Below are positions 48,543 to 58,033 of a stretch of DNA of 64,000 nucleotides, piece after piece. The stretch comes from Thermohahella caldifontis (GTDB taxonomy: Bacteria > Pseudomonadota > Gammaproteobacteria > Pseudomonadales > Oleiphilaceae), in NCBI RefSeq assembly GCF_041153465.1, contig NZ_CP154858.1, positions 1,116,001 to 1,180,000 of the forward strand. Direction: 5' to 3'. A program made the position numbers and the translations under genes. Below the pieces are notes generated by a model that saw only the letters and a list, made by a program, of their open reading frames with translations, did not search any database and was not told where the DNA came from. The stretch's first letter is position 1. Each line of letters starts with the position of its first letter.

Positions 48543-49838
48543 TCAATTCTTTTCAGTGCCGATGCCTGTGCATCGCGCAAGATACTCGTTCAGTGCACTT
48601 TTTTCCACTGTCTGCTGCTCACCCTCAGCACGCAACGGCTTGACCGTAACGGTCTGGCCATCCCGCTCGCTTTCACCGATGATCAGCGCCCAGCCGGCAC
48701 CGGATTTGTCGGCCTTCTTCATCAGACTCTTGAAGGAGCCCCCGCCACAGATCTGCATGACCCGCAACGCAGGCAGTCCACTGCGAACCGATTCCGCCAC
48801 CGCGAGGGCATAGGGCTGAACCGACTCCCCCATGGCCAGTACGGCCACATCCGGGATATTCTGCAAGGTATTCGGCAGCAGATTGAGTGACTCAAGCAGC
48901 AGAACAAGCCGCTCGACACCCATGGCAAACCCTACTCCCGGCGTCGGCCGCCCGCCCAGCTGCTCGACCAGTCCGTCATAGCGACCACCGGCACACACGG
49001 TACCCTGAGCGCCCAGGGCATCGGTCACCCACTCAAAAACGGTACGGCAATAATAATCCAGCCCGCGCACCAGAGCCGGATTGACGATGTATTCCACCCC
49101 GCACGCATCCAGCGCAGCCCGGAGCCCGTCAAAATGCGCCTGCGAGGCCTCATCCAGATAGTCGGTCAGTCTGGGTGCGTCGTCCAGCAGACTGCGCGTG
49201 TCCGGATCCTTGGTGTCCAGAATGCGCAGGGGATTGGTTTTCAGGCGACGCTTGCTGTCCGCATCCAGCTTGTCTTCGTGCTGGCTGAGATAGGCCACCA
49301 GCGCTTCACGATAGCGTGCCCTGGCCTCGTTGGATCCGAGGGAGTTGATTTCCAGTCTCACATGCGGTGCAAGGCCCAGGCGCTGCCAGAGTCGGGCGGT
49401 CAGTACTATGACTTCCGCGTCAATGTCCGGACCGGCCATGCCGAAACACTCGGCGCCGATCTGGTGAAACTGGCGGTAGCGGCCTTTCTGGGGGCGTTCG
49501 TGGCGAAACATGGGGCCGCGATACCAGAGGCGCTGTACCTGATTGAACAGCAGGCCATGCTGTTCTCCGGCACGCACAACCCCGGCCGTGCCCTCGGGCC
49601 GCAGGGTCAGGCTGTCCCCGTTGCGATCCTCGAAGGTATACATTTCCTTTTCGACAATATCCGTCACCTCGCCAATGGAGCGCTTGAAGAGTTCGGTCTG
49701 CTCCAGTATCGGAGTGCGGATTTCGTCGTAACCGTACTGCTGAAACACGTCCGCCGCCAGCGTTTCAAGATAACGCCAGGCAGGCGTCTGGGCAGGCAGG
49801 ATGTCGTTCATCCCGCGAATAGCCTGTATTCGGGCCAA
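48543..49838 (-). CDS. hisS: histidyl-tRNA synthetase
   Basis: Class II aminoacyl-tRNA synthetase. The 431-residue protein starts with QAIRGMNDILP and has motif 2 (FRHERPQKGRYRQFHQ), the histidine motifs LVRGLDYYCRTVFE and GGRYDGL, motif 3 (GVGFAMGVERL), and a C-terminal anticodon-binding domain. Order ispG-hisS-yfgM-bamB-der is conserved. Confidence 0.98.
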   Translation of the reverse strand: MARIQAIRGMNDILPAQTPAWRYLETLAADVFQQYGYDEIRTPILEQTELFKRSIGEVTDIVEKEMYTFEDRNGDSLTLRPEGTAGVVRAGEQHGLLFNQVQRLWYRGPMFRHERPQKGRYRQFHQIGAECFGMAGPDIDAEVIVLTARLWQRLGLAPHVRLEINSLGSNEARARYREALVAYLSQHEDKLDADSKRRLKTNPLRILDTKDPDTRSLLDDAPRLTDYLDEASQAHFDGLRAALDACGVEYIVNPALVRGLDYYCRTVFEWVTDALGAQGTVCAGGRYDGLVEQLGGRPTPGVGFAMGVERLVLLLESLNLLPNTLQNIPDVAVLAMGESVQPYALAVAESVRSGLPALRVMQICGGGSFKSLMKKADKSGAGWALIIGESERDGQTVTVKPLRAEGEQQTVEKSALNEYLARCTGIGTEKN

Positions 49839-49858
49839 TGTTGCGTTCCTCTCGGTTT

Positions 49859-50971
49859 TCAGTCTTTGGCGATGAGTTTGTCCAGTTCCGCCTGACGGGC
49901 GCGGGCCTGCTCACGAATCAGCTGTTCGAAATGGTCGATCAGTTCTTCGTTGCTGACCTTGTGATCCGGCTTGCCCTTGAGATAGACCAGATTGGAGGGT
50001 GAGCCACCGGTGATCCCGAGATCCGCCTCGCGCGCTTCTCCCGGACCGTTGACCACACAACCGATGACGGCCACGTCCAGCGGGGTGGTGATATCCTCAA
50101 GCCTGGCCTCCAGGGCATTCATGGTGGAGATCACGTCGAAGTTCTGACGCGAACAGCTCGGGCAGGCAATGAAGTTGATGCCTTTTGTACGCAGCTTCAG
50201 GCTCTTTAGAATTTCAAACCCGACCTTGATTTCCTCCACGGGATCCGCAGCCAGGGATACCCGCAAGGTATCACCGATACCGTCCATGAGCAGGATGCCG
50301 AGACCAATGGCGGACTTGACCGTTCCGCCACGCAATGCGCCGGCCTCGGTAATACCCAGATGGAAGGGTTGTTCGATCTGCGTGGCCAGCTTGCGGTAGG
50401 CCGCCACAGTCATGAAGACATCGGATGCCTTGAGGCTGATCTTGTAGTCCTGAAAGTCGTGACGATCCAGAATATCAATGTGCCTCATGGCGGATTCAAC
50501 CAGCGCGTCCGCCGTGGGCTCACCGTACTTTTTCTGCAGATCCTTTTCCAGGGAGCCCGCATTCACGCCGACCCGGATGGGAATGCCGTGATGTCTGGCG
50601 CAGTCGATCACTTCCCGGACCCGGTCCTCACGACCGATGTTGCCGGGGTTGATACGCAGACAATCTGCTCCCCGCTCTGCCACGGCCAGGGCAATCCGGT
50701 AGTCAAAATGAATGTCCGCAATGAGCGGCAACCCCACCTGCTTGCGAATCTTGCCAAAGTCTTCCGCCGCATCCATATCGGGCACGGATACGCGTACCAT
50801 GTCGGCACCCGCTTCCTCGAGCCGCCGGATCTGGGCGACCGTAGCCTCCACATCATGGGTGGAGGTATTGGTCATGCTCTGCACGCTGATCGGTGCATCT
50901 CCGCCCACAGGCACGGATCCCACATGAATCTGACGGGTCTTGCGACGGACGATGGGTGAAACACTTTTCAT
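49859..50971 (-). CDS. ispG: 4-hydroxy-3-methylbut-2-enyl diphosphate synthase IspG (GcpE)
   Basis: Iron-sulfur enzyme of the MEP isoprenoid pathway. The 370-residue protein has the TIM-barrel start IHVGSVPVGGDAPISVQSMT and the [4Fe-4S] ligands in CPSCSRQ and GCVVNGPGE. Its ATG overlaps the rodZ stop (ATGA). It needs an Fe-S donor, relevant because the usual ISC genes are missing nearby. Confidence 0.97.
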   Translation of the reverse strand: MKSVSPIVRRKTRQIHVGSVPVGGDAPISVQSMTNTSTHDVEATVAQIRRLEEAGADMVRVSVPDMDAAEDFGKIRKQVGLPLIADIHFDYRIALAVAERGADCLRINPGNIGREDRVREVIDCARHHGIPIRVGVNAGSLEKDLQKKYGEPTADALVESAMRHIDILDRHDFQDYKISLKASDVFMTVAAYRKLATQIEQPFHLGITEAGALRGGTVKSAIGLGILLMDGIGDTLRVSLAADPVEEIKVGFEILKSLKLRTKGINFIACPSCSRQNFDVISTMNALEARLEDITTPLDVAVIGCVVNGPGEAREADLGITGGSPSNLVYLKGKPDHKVSNEELIDHFEQLIREQARARQAELDKLIAKD

Positions 50972-52029
50972 TCCTGACTCACCAGATCTTCTGCTGAAAG
51001 TTTGAATTCCACGCGCTTGTTGCGTACCCGGAACCGGTCAAAGCCAACCGGAATACCATTCACACGAAGGCTCACCGCATCCACATTGCCAATGATGAAG
51101 GACAGCGGGAATGCCCCCTTGAGCCGAACCACGTCTCCTGCCTTGAACAGTCCCACTTCACGCTGACCGTCCGCACTTCGCGCATCAAACCAGCAGCGGT
51201 CGGAGAACGTGGCCACCATTTCCGCCTGGAGGATATCAGCCATGCCGGAGGATACAGCGGTGCCGTCCCCGGTTTCCCCGATCGCCTGATCCGCAGGAAC
51301 GCCGCCTTCATCAACCGAATCGGACTGGAGGGCTGCCGTTTCCTGAACAATATCCGTTTCGCCGGCTGCACCAGTGGCCTGCCCGGAGCTCAGCGCATTG
51401 TCCTTTTCCGGCACCGGGGGTGTGGCGGATCGACTTGTCTCTGCAGCAACCGGCGCACCGGTTTCACCTCCGGGATTTCCGGCAGCGGTTTGATCGCCCT
51501 CACCCGGTGTGGAGGCCTTGCTGTCAGACGACATAACCGCCCCGCCAGGTGCCTGCCCGGACGCGGCCTCTTCCCCCTGCTCCACATCCTGGCGGCCTTG
51601 CTGTTGTATTTCAGCGAGGTCTTCTGAACGGCTGCCTTGCTCAGCCTGCCAGAAGGCATAACCGATAGCGGCTACCACAATTAACACAAAGACAATCCAG
51701 CCACCGTTACGCTTGCGCACCGGCATCGATGATTCTGTCCGGGGAGAAGCCGCTGCGGCCAGCTCCGTGCTCAATTGCCCGAGCAGTGGCGCCGGATCCA
51801 GTTTCAGCAGTTCGGCGTAAGCACGGACATACCCCTTGATGAAAACCTCGCCGGGCAGAAGATCAAACTGACTTTTTTCCAGGGCCTCTACGTAGCGGGG
51901 GATGATGTGAAGCCGGTCTGCCACCTGCCGCGTTGACAACCCTTGTGCCTGCCGTGCGCGTGCCAACTGAGCACCCGCCGTGAGCGCGAGTGCTGAATCT
52001 GGGACAACATCTGTATCCGGAGCTGCCAT
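50968..52029 (-). CDS. rodZ: cytoskeleton protein RodZ
   Basis: Links MreB to the wall-elongation machinery. The 353-residue protein has an N-terminal HTH domain (GLSTRQVADRLHI), a single TM helix (about residues 110-128, WIVFVLIVVAAIGYAFW), a disordered periplasmic linker rich in Ala, Gly, Glu and Thr, and a C-terminal DUF4115 domain with DRCWFDARSADGQ. Confidence 0.93.
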   Translation of the reverse strand: MAAPDTDVVPDSALALTAGAQLARARQAQGLSTRQVADRLHIIPRYVEALEKSQFDLLPGEVFIKGYVRAYAELLKLDPAPLLGQLSTELAAAASPRTESSMPVRKRNGGWIVFVLIVVAAIGYAFWQAEQGSRSEDLAEIQQQGRQDVEQGEEAASGQAPGGAVMSSDSKASTPGEGDQTAAGNPGGETGAPVAAETSRSATPPVPEKDNALSSGQATGAAGETDIVQETAALQSDSVDEGGVPADQAIGETGDGTAVSSGMADILQAEMVATFSDRCWFDARSADGQREVGLFKAGDVVRLKGAFPLSFIIGNVDAVSLRVNGIPVGFDRFRVRNKRVEFKLSAEDLVSQE

Positions 52030-52035
52030 ATTGCC

Positions 52036-52803
52036 TTAATTCTCCCGGAAAATCCGGCGCGCCTCATCGGACTCACCGAACTGGTTTTTGAGCAAAAGCC
52101 TGAGTGAAGCCGCCTCATCCTGGCGCCCCGTCCGTTCTGCAATCTGCACGCCCAAAGCCACACTGGCGGCAGAATGGCGGGTCAGACCGCGGCGAACCGC
52201 TTCACGGAACTGACTGAATTGTTTCCAGGCCAACTCATCCTGACCGCCATCCGCATAGGCAAACGCCAGCGCCAGACGCACCTGAGGTTGAGCAGGGTTA
52301 AGTACCAGCGACTTGCGGTAGGCTTCGATCGCCTTGTCATTATGCCCGAGCCTGCGCTCGATCTGCCCGATATTAAAAAAAAGTAACTCGCGACCACTGT
52401 ACTCGACATCCTTGACCGCTTCCCGCAACTGCGCAAGCGCATCCTCAAAACGGCCTTGCTGATACAGGAAGGCTGCATAATAGTTACGACCTTCGGTAAA
52501 TTCCGGGTGAGACCGGATGACCTCCCTGAACATTTCTTCCGCCAGGTCGTACTCCTGCTGAGCCTGGTAAACCAGCCCAAGTCCTGATCTGGCACGAGGA
52601 TCATCCGGATCGATTTCGAGGGCTCGCCGGAATCGCTTGATCGCGAGATCGTACTGCCTGGTCTGGAAATAGCCCATGCCCAGGGATACATATTCCTGAA
52701 CAGCCTTGCTTCGGGATGCCTTCTCCGTGAGGGGATCATGCACAACCGTCACACAGCCGGCCAGAATCAAGGCCAGCCATGAAACAAGCAGAATTCTTTT
52801 CAC
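52036..52803 (-). CDS. pilW: type IV pilus biogenesis/stability lipoprotein PilW (PilF)
   Basis: Outer-membrane lipoprotein with TPR repeats that helps secretin assembly. GTG 52803 gives a classic lipoprotein signal (KRILLVSWLALILAGC, Cys about residue 17) and about six TPR units, such as ALEIDPDDPRARSGLGLVY. An earlier in-frame GTG at 52839 adds a Cys-containing, unsuited n-region. Its order between rlmN and rodZ is conserved. Confidence 0.9.
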   Translation of the reverse strand: MKRILLVSWLALILAGCVTVVHDPLTEKASRSKAVQEYVSLGMGYFQTRQYDLAIKRFRRALEIDPDDPRARSGLGLVYQAQQEYDLAEEMFREVIRSHPEFTEGRNYYAAFLYQQGRFEDALAQLREAVKDVEYSGRELLFFNIGQIERRLGHNDKAIEAYRKSLVLNPAQPQVRLALAFAYADGGQDELAWKQFSQFREAVRRGLTRHSAASVALGVQIAERTGRQDEAASLRLLLKNQFGESDEARRIFREN

Positions 52804-52835
52804 TGTGCTGCACCTCTCCGTACCAAATCCTCTGA

Positions 52836-53984
52836 TCACATGCCTCCCGAGCCTGTTCTGGCTACCTGCTCTGCCAGACCCGGGCCTGATGTACTGGTGG
52901 CAATATACTTCTGACTGCGTCGTGTCCTGTCTTCCACACGCCCTACCAGCTGACCACAGGCCGCATCAATGTCGTCACCCCGGGTGGTCCGGACAGTTGC
53001 CACGTAGCCGGCATTGGAAAGTATGGTCTGGAAACGGCTCACTGCCTCGGGCGGCGAGCGCCGGTAATCGCTGAGGGGGAACGGGTTGAAAGGAATCAGG
53101 TTAATCTTGCAGGGCAGTCCCCGAAGCAGGCGGGCCAGCTCGCGGGCATGTGCGGGCTGATCGTTCACCCCCTCAATCAGGGTATACTCGATGGTCACGC
53201 GACGCTTGTCCGACAGTTTGGCCAGATAGCGACGACACGCATCCAGCACCTGGGCAATGGGATACTTGCGATTCAACGGCACCAGTTCATCCCGCAGGCC
53301 ATCATTGGGCGCGTGCAGTGACAGGGCCAGCGACACATCCGTCACATCACCCAAGCGATCCAGTGCCGGAACCAGACCGGCTGTCGATACGGTCAGCCGG
53401 CGTTTGGAAATGCTGTAGCCGAAGTCGTCCATCATGATGTCACATGCCCGGACAACTTCATCAAAATTCATCAGGGGCTCACCCATTCCCATGAAAACGA
53501 CGTTGGTGATGGGGCGTTCCTGATCAATGCGTGCCGGTCCGAAAGACTTGGCCGCATTCCATAGCTGTCCGACAATTTCCGCTGTCGAGAGATTGCGGTT
53601 GAAGCCCTGCTTGCCTGTTGCACAGAAACTGCAGTCCAGTGCACAACCAATCTGAGAGGAGACACACAGGGTGCCACGCTTGCCGTCAGGAATGAACACG
53701 GTCTCGATACTGCTGCCGCCAGCCATGCGCATGACCCACTTTCGGGTACCATCTCTGGAAATGCCCTCGTAGATCACTTCGGGCGCACGAATTTCGGCCA
53801 CTTCGGCCAGACGCGCGCGTAGCGCCTTGCTGAGGTTTGTCATGTCCTCGAAGTTGTCGCAGCCTATGTGGTGAATCCACTTCATGACCTGGGTAGCACG
53901 GAACGGCTTCTCGCCCAGATCGACAAAAAAGGCTTCCAGCTCCTTGCGATTGAGTCCCAGCAGATTGACTTTCTTCTCAGACAT
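52836..53984 (-). CDS. rlmN: dual-specificity 23S rRNA A2503 / tRNA A37 C2-methyltransferase RlmN
   Basis: Radical-SAM methylase. The 382-residue protein has the cluster motif CALDCSFCATGKQGFNRN (Cx3Cx2C), the GMGEPL motif, and the two partner cysteines expected near the C-terminus and in the radical-SAM core (for example DIDAACGQL). Normal length for the family; order ndk-rlmN-pilW conserved. Confidence 0.97.
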   Translation of the reverse strand: MSEKKVNLLGLNRKELEAFFVDLGEKPFRATQVMKWIHHIGCDNFEDMTNLSKALRARLAEVAEIRAPEVIYEGISRDGTRKWVMRMAGGSSIETVFIPDGKRGTLCVSSQIGCALDCSFCATGKQGFNRNLSTAEIVGQLWNAAKSFGPARIDQERPITNVVFMGMGEPLMNFDEVVRACDIMMDDFGYSISKRRLTVSTAGLVPALDRLGDVTDVSLALSLHAPNDGLRDELVPLNRKYPIAQVLDACRRYLAKLSDKRRVTIEYTLIEGVNDQPAHARELARLLRGLPCKINLIPFNPFPLSDYRRSPPEAVSRFQTILSNAGYVATVRTTRGDDIDAACGQLVGRVEDRTRRSQKYIATSTSGPGLAEQVARTGSGGM

Positions 53985-54006
53985 TTCTCAGCATCTCATA
54001 TACGCA

Positions 54007-54069
54007 CAGTGCAGAGCCAGGCCCTGCACTGCTTTGAACTTACGGATCTGCGCCCGAAACAGGGCGCAG
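54007..54069 (-). other. two hairpins in the ndk-rlmN gap
   Basis: Two perfect 8-bp stems: CAGTGCAG/CTGCACTG (54007-54031) and CTGCGCCC/GGGCGCAG (54048-54069). Neither has a clear T tract on the minus strand, so they may be processing or stability elements, or a partial terminator after ndk. Confidence 0.5.
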
Positions 54070-54078
54070 GCATCGCGA

Positions 54079-54507
54079 TCAGGCGCGCGGACAGATTTCG
54101 CTGTCCTTGAAGAAATACGCCACTTCGCGCTCGGCTGACGCCGGAGAGTCGGAACCATGTACCGCGTTGGCATCAATGGACTCCGCGAAGTCAGCGCGGA
54201 TGGTGCCCGGTGCGGCTTCCTTCGGGTTGGTTGCCCCCATCAGCTCGCGGTTTTTGGCAATGGCATCCTCACCTTCCAGAACCTGAACCATGACCGGACC
54301 ACTGGTCATGAATGCGACCAGATCAGCAAAGAACGGACGTTCCTTGTGCTCGGCATAAAAACCTTCAGCCTGCTCCTGAGTCAGATGCAGCATCTTGGCT
54401 GCCACAATCCGCAGACCAGCCTTTTCAAAACGGCTGTAAATCTCACCGATGACGTTCTTGGCAACCGCATCGGGCTTGATGATGGAAAGCGTACGCTCTA
54501 CCGCCAT
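54079..54507 (-). CDS. ndk: nucleoside diphosphate kinase
   Basis: Transfers the gamma phosphate between nucleoside triphosphates and diphosphates. The 142-residue protein begins VERTLSIIKPDAV and has the active-site His in NAVHGSDS. It directly follows iscS; in most relatives iscU-iscA-hscB-hscA-fdx-iscX lie between. Confidence 0.97.
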   Translation of the reverse strand: MAVERTLSIIKPDAVAKNVIGEIYSRFEKAGLRIVAAKMLHLTQEQAEGFYAEHKERPFFADLVAFMTSGPVMVQVLEGEDAIAKNRELMGATNPKEAAPGTIRADFAESIDANAVHGSDSPASAEREVAYFFKDSEICPRA

Positions 54508-54577
54508 GCTCTATTCTCCACGTTAATCAACTTGACGAAATAACCGAACTGGCCATTATACGCGTCCGGTCGAAAAG

Positions 54578-55729
54578 TTACACCACTCCCCGCAGCTTGC
54601 GGAGGGTATTTACAAGAATTTCACCGGCCCTTTCAGCATCCCGCTCCGTGGTGAAACGCCCGACCGTCAGGCGCAATGCACCCAGCGCCCGCTCTCGCGG
54701 CAGCCCCATCGCCCGCAGGACATGCGATGGTTCCACGGTGGCAGACGTGCAGGCCGAACCGGAGGAAATCGCAAGCTCACGCAGCGCCAGCAAAAGCGTC
54801 TCGGACTCCACACCTTCCACACTGAAGTTGAGATGCCCCGGCAGCCGCTTTTCCGGGTGACCGTTGAGGACGACCCCGTCCACTGCAGACAAAGCCGCCC
54901 AGATCTGTTCGCGCAATCCCTGCAGGCGTTTTGCTTCAGCTTCACCTTCTTCCGCCATGATTGCCATGGCCTGGCCCATGCCCACGATCTGATGTGTCGG
55001 CAGGGTGCCGCTTCGCATTCCGCGCTCGTGCCCCCCACCGTGAATGAGCGGCACCAGCTTCAGCGCCGGATCACGACGCACGTACAACGCACCGATCCCC
55101 TTGGGGCCGTAACACTTGTGCGCACTGACCGACATCAGGTCAACAGGCAATTGACTCAGGTCGATCTGAACCTTGCCGACACTTTGCGCCGCATCGACAT
55201 GAAACCATACGCCACGCTCACGGCACACCTGCCCGATGGCAGCAATATCATTGACTGTGCCGACCTCGTTGTTGGCATGCATCACCGAGACGACAAAGGT
55301 ATCCGGACGGATCGCCTCGGCAACCTGCCCGGCAGTCACCTCACCGTATTCGTCCGGCGACAAGCGGGTCACCTGATGTCCCTGACTTTCCAGCCAAGCA
55401 CAGGTATCCAGGACGGCCTTGTGCTCAATGGCGGTGGTCACGATGTGGCCGGGCTCTCCGCGAGCCCAGGCCAGCCCCTTGAGCGCCAGATTGTCCGACT
55501 CCGTCGCCCCCGAGGTCCAGACAATTTCTCTGGGATCCGCTTTCAGCAGATCCGCCACCTGACGCCGGGCACGCTCCACGGCTTCTTCAGCCCGCCACCC
55601 CAGCATGTGTGAACGCGACGCCGGATTGGCAAAATTACCTTCCAGGGTCAGACAGGCCGACATGACTTCGGCGACCCGGGGATCAACCGGTGTTGTGGCA
55701 GCGTAATCCAGATAAATGGGCAATGTCAC
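54578..55729 (-). CDS. iscS: cysteine desulfurase, IscS/NifS type, short C-terminus
   Basis: PLP enzyme that removes sulfur from cysteine for Fe-S clusters and thio-tRNAs. The PLP Lys is in SAHKCYGPKG and the active-site Cys in SSGSACTSATVEPSH. At 383 residues it ends at LRKLRGVV, about 20 residues short of E. coli IscS (404), lacking the tail that binds IscU. I looked for a frameshift at the end and found no continuation. Preceded by iscR, followed by ndk. Confidence 0.9.
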   Translation of the reverse strand: MTLPIYLDYAATTPVDPRVAEVMSACLTLEGNFANPASRSHMLGWRAEEAVERARRQVADLLKADPREIVWTSGATESDNLALKGLAWARGEPGHIVTTAIEHKAVLDTCAWLESQGHQVTRLSPDEYGEVTAGQVAEAIRPDTFVVSVMHANNEVGTVNDIAAIGQVCRERGVWFHVDAAQSVGKVQIDLSQLPVDLMSVSAHKCYGPKGIGALYVRRDPALKLVPLIHGGGHERGMRSGTLPTHQIVGMGQAMAIMAEEGEAEAKRLQGLREQIWAALSAVDGVVLNGHPEKRLPGHLNFSVEGVESETLLLALRELAISSGSACTSATVEPSHVLRAMGLPRERALGALRLTVGRFTTERDAERAGEILVNTLRKLRGVV

Positions 55730-55742
55730 AGTTCGATTTTCC

Positions 55743-56198
55743 TCAGGATGATGCAGTTTGCTGGATTCTTAGCTGACGCTCGGCGACTTCACAGATATCC
55801 CGGTTCTGAATGAGGTCCTGCAGTGTAATACCACTGAGGAAACCGTAGATACGATCACTGAGCTCGCACCAGAGATGATGTGTCAGACAGGTCTGACCAT
55901 CCTGGCAATCGCCTTTCTTTCCGCAGCGGGTCGTATCCAGATTTTCGTCAACCGCTTCCACAATTTCGGCCACCGAGATACCGCTCCGGTCGCGCGCCAA
56001 CTGATAGCCACCACCCGGCCCCCGCACCGAAACAACGAGAGAGGCTCGCTTGAGCCGCGCAAATAGCTGTTCAAGGTACGACAGGGAAATGCCCTGACGC
56101 TCGGCAATATCTGCAAGGTTTACCGGTTTCTGCTGTGCATGCAGTGCCAGATCCAGCATTGCGGTGACAGCGTAACGGCCCTTCGTCGTCAGCTTCAC
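55743..56198 (-). CDS. iscR: Rrf2 family Fe-S cluster regulator IscR
   Basis: Winged-helix regulator. The 151-residue protein starts KLTTKGRYAVTAMLDLA and carries the three cluster cysteines with IscR spacing, C-x5-C-x5-C in CGKKGDCQDGQTCLTH, including the His ligand. The start is GTG 56198. It precedes iscS by 13 bases. It probably senses Fe-S status even though the rest of the ISC operon is absent. Confidence 0.93.
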   Translation of the reverse strand: MKLTTKGRYAVTAMLDLALHAQQKPVNLADIAERQGISLSYLEQLFARLKRASLVVSVRGPGGGYQLARDRSGISVAEIVEAVDENLDTTRCGKKGDCQDGQTCLTHHLWCELSDRIYGFLSGITLQDLIQNRDICEVAERQLRIQQTASS

Positions 56199-56266
56199 AT
56201 CCGCCCCCTATTCCCCATCCAGTGCGGGGATATTGTCTATCATTTCATCACCACCCGCAAATCCGA

Positions 56267-57067
56267 TCAGGGTGCTGGGTCATTCTCCTTGTCCGCTGCG
56301 GAAGCCTCATCACGCACACAATCAAAGTCTTCCTCGCGCAGGGGCGGAAGCTCACCTTCCGTTGCTGTGCCACCATTCATCCCGGACACTACACGGCAGA
56401 GGGTCTCAACGCGCTCGTCCACAGCGTGCATATGATCCAGTATCGCACGTATGGAGCGGGCCACCGGATCAGGCATTTCCTCGCTGACCCCATAGGCATC
56501 AAAGCCTATTTTTTCTTCCATGGCCTTGCGCTTGTCATCATCCGCGGGGCGCTTGACGATCACACGCCCCGGAATACCCACCACCGTGGCTCCGGCAGGC
56601 ACTGCCTTGGTGACTACTGCATTGGACCCTATCTTGGCATTTTCACCGACTTCAAAAGGCCCCAGAATCTTGGCACCGGCCCCGACGACCACGCCATTTT
56701 TCAGTGTGGGATGACGCTTGCCCTTGTTCCAGCTGGTTCCTCCCAGCGTAACCCCCTGATAAAGCGTCACATCATCACCGATCTCCGCGGTTTCTCCGAT
56801 GACGACGCCCATGCCGTGATCAATGAAGAAACGGCGCCCGATTTTTGCACCCGGGTGAATTTCAATGCCGGTGAACCACCGTGCCAGCGTAGACAGAAAA
56901 CGGGCCAGCCACTTGAGATCATGCTGCCACAACCAGTGATTCAGACGGTGCATCAGCAGAGCATGCAATCCGGGATAGCAGGTCAGGACCTCGAACCAGT
57001 TCCGGGCTGCCGGATCACGGTGAAATACACTCTGAATATCTTCTTTAATCTGTTCCAGCCAGCTCAT
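56267..57067 (-). CDS. cysE: serine O-acetyltransferase
   Basis: First step of cysteine synthesis. The 266-residue protein has the hexapeptide-repeat left-handed beta helix (GIEIHPGAKIGRRFFIDHG, VVIGETAEIGDDVTLYQG, AKIGSNAVV). N-terminal helical region is short, the EpsC-like form. A 60-residue charged C-terminal extension follows the helix. Coupled to trmJ by ATGA; cysteine made here feeds the neighbouring desulfurase. Confidence 0.93.
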   Translation of the reverse strand: MSWLEQIKEDIQSVFHRDPAARNWFEVLTCYPGLHALLMHRLNHWLWQHDLKWLARFLSTLARWFTGIEIHPGAKIGRRFFIDHGMGVVIGETAEIGDDVTLYQGVTLGGTSWNKGKRHPTLKNGVVVGAGAKILGPFEVGENAKIGSNAVVTKAVPAGATVVGIPGRVIVKRPADDDKRKAMEEKIGFDAYGVSEEMPDPVARSIRAILDHMHAVDERVETLCRVVSGMNGGTATEGELPPLREEDFDCVRDEASAADKENDPAP

Positions 57068-57855
57068 GACGGGTCATTTACCTCAGAATTGAACTTGTGT
57101 GCATACCGCCCCCGGGCAGCTTTTTGTGTGTGCGAGAGAATGCCGCGCAGAATGGCCATCTCATTCTGATCCGGCTGAACACGCTGATACAGCCTTCTCA
57201 GTCTCGACATCAACTGGCGAGGACGCTCCCGGGTATGAAAATCAATGTCGATCAGCGCCTCTTCCAGATGGGCATAAAAGCGTTCCATTTCCTCCTGCGA
57301 GCACGGTGGCTGATCCCATTCCGGGTCAAGAGGACCGGTCAACGGCTCCAGCACACTGGCCTGCCGGTGTTCCAGACTGGCATGGTACACCTCATAGGCA
57401 ATCACCTGGACGGCCATGGCCAGATTCAGCGCAGCATACTCCGGATTGGCAGGTATGGCGATATGCCTGTGGCAACGGGTGAGCTCCTCATTTGACAGAC
57501 CACTCTGTTCCTGACCAAAAACGATAGCCACTCCGGCATCAGGCCTCAGCCGCATCACATCCGCCGCAAACTGGCGCGGCGTCTGTACCGGCCAGGGCAT
57601 CCCCCGCCGCCGGGCACTCGCGCCCACAACAAGATGCCGGTCCGCAACAGCTTCCTCCAGCGTACTAACCACTTTCGCGTTGTCGAGCACGTCGGTTGCA
57701 CCGCTGGCGCGCCATTCAGCTTCCGGGTGAGGAAAGCGCTCCGGCGAAACCAGACAAAGATCCGCCAGACACATATTCTTCATCGCCCGGGCAACAGCAC
57801 CAATATTACCGGGATGGGTTGTGCGCATGAGTACAACCCGGATATTTTCCAGCAT
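57064..57855 (-). CDS. trmJ: tRNA (cytidine/uridine-2'-O-)-methyltransferase TrmJ
   Basis: SPOUT-class enzyme methylating the 2'-O of position 32 in tRNAs. The 263-residue protein begins MLENIRVVLMRTTHPGNIG and has the knot motifs VFGQEQSGLSNEE and IPANPEYAALNLAMAVQ. ATG 57855 is the conserved start; the frame runs on to 58137 through a hydrophobic but unsupported stretch. It is divergent from suhB, as in E. coli. Confidence 0.94.
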   Translation of the reverse strand: MLENIRVVLMRTTHPGNIGAVARAMKNMCLADLCLVSPERFPHPEAEWRASGATDVLDNAKVVSTLEEAVADRHLVVGASARRRGMPWPVQTPRQFAADVMRLRPDAGVAIVFGQEQSGLSNEELTRCHRHIAIPANPEYAALNLAMAVQVIAYEVYHASLEHRQASVLEPLTGPLDPEWDQPPCSQEEMERFYAHLEEALIDIDFHTRERPRQLMSRLRRLYQRVQPDQNEMAILRGILSHTQKAARGRYAHKFNSEVNDPS

Positions 57856-57972
57856 CACAGGACCCCAGATCTCTTCCAAGCGCTGCAGTTTACCAGATTC
57901 CCCCATTGTCATCATGAACCTGCGTATAAACCACAATGTGCACACAAGAATGATGAACGCAAAGGAAATTAG

Positions 57973-57985
57973 CGCTATCATAGCG
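57973..57985. promoter_or_regulatory. palindrome in the trmJ-suhB divergent gap
   Basis: CGCTAT-C-ATAGCG, a perfect 6+1+6 palindrome in a 178-base gap between divergent starts. Could be an operator; no regulator is indicated by the sequence. Confidence 0.35.
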
Positions 57986-58033
57986 GGTTCTGAGAATTCG
58001 GAAACAACACGTTCTGTAATAAGTGGGTACGCC

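Noticed and set aside
54578..54640. Possible frameshift removing the IscS C-terminal tail
   Set aside because: Reading the other two frames after LRKLRGVV gives no IscS-tail-like sequence, so the short end seems real.
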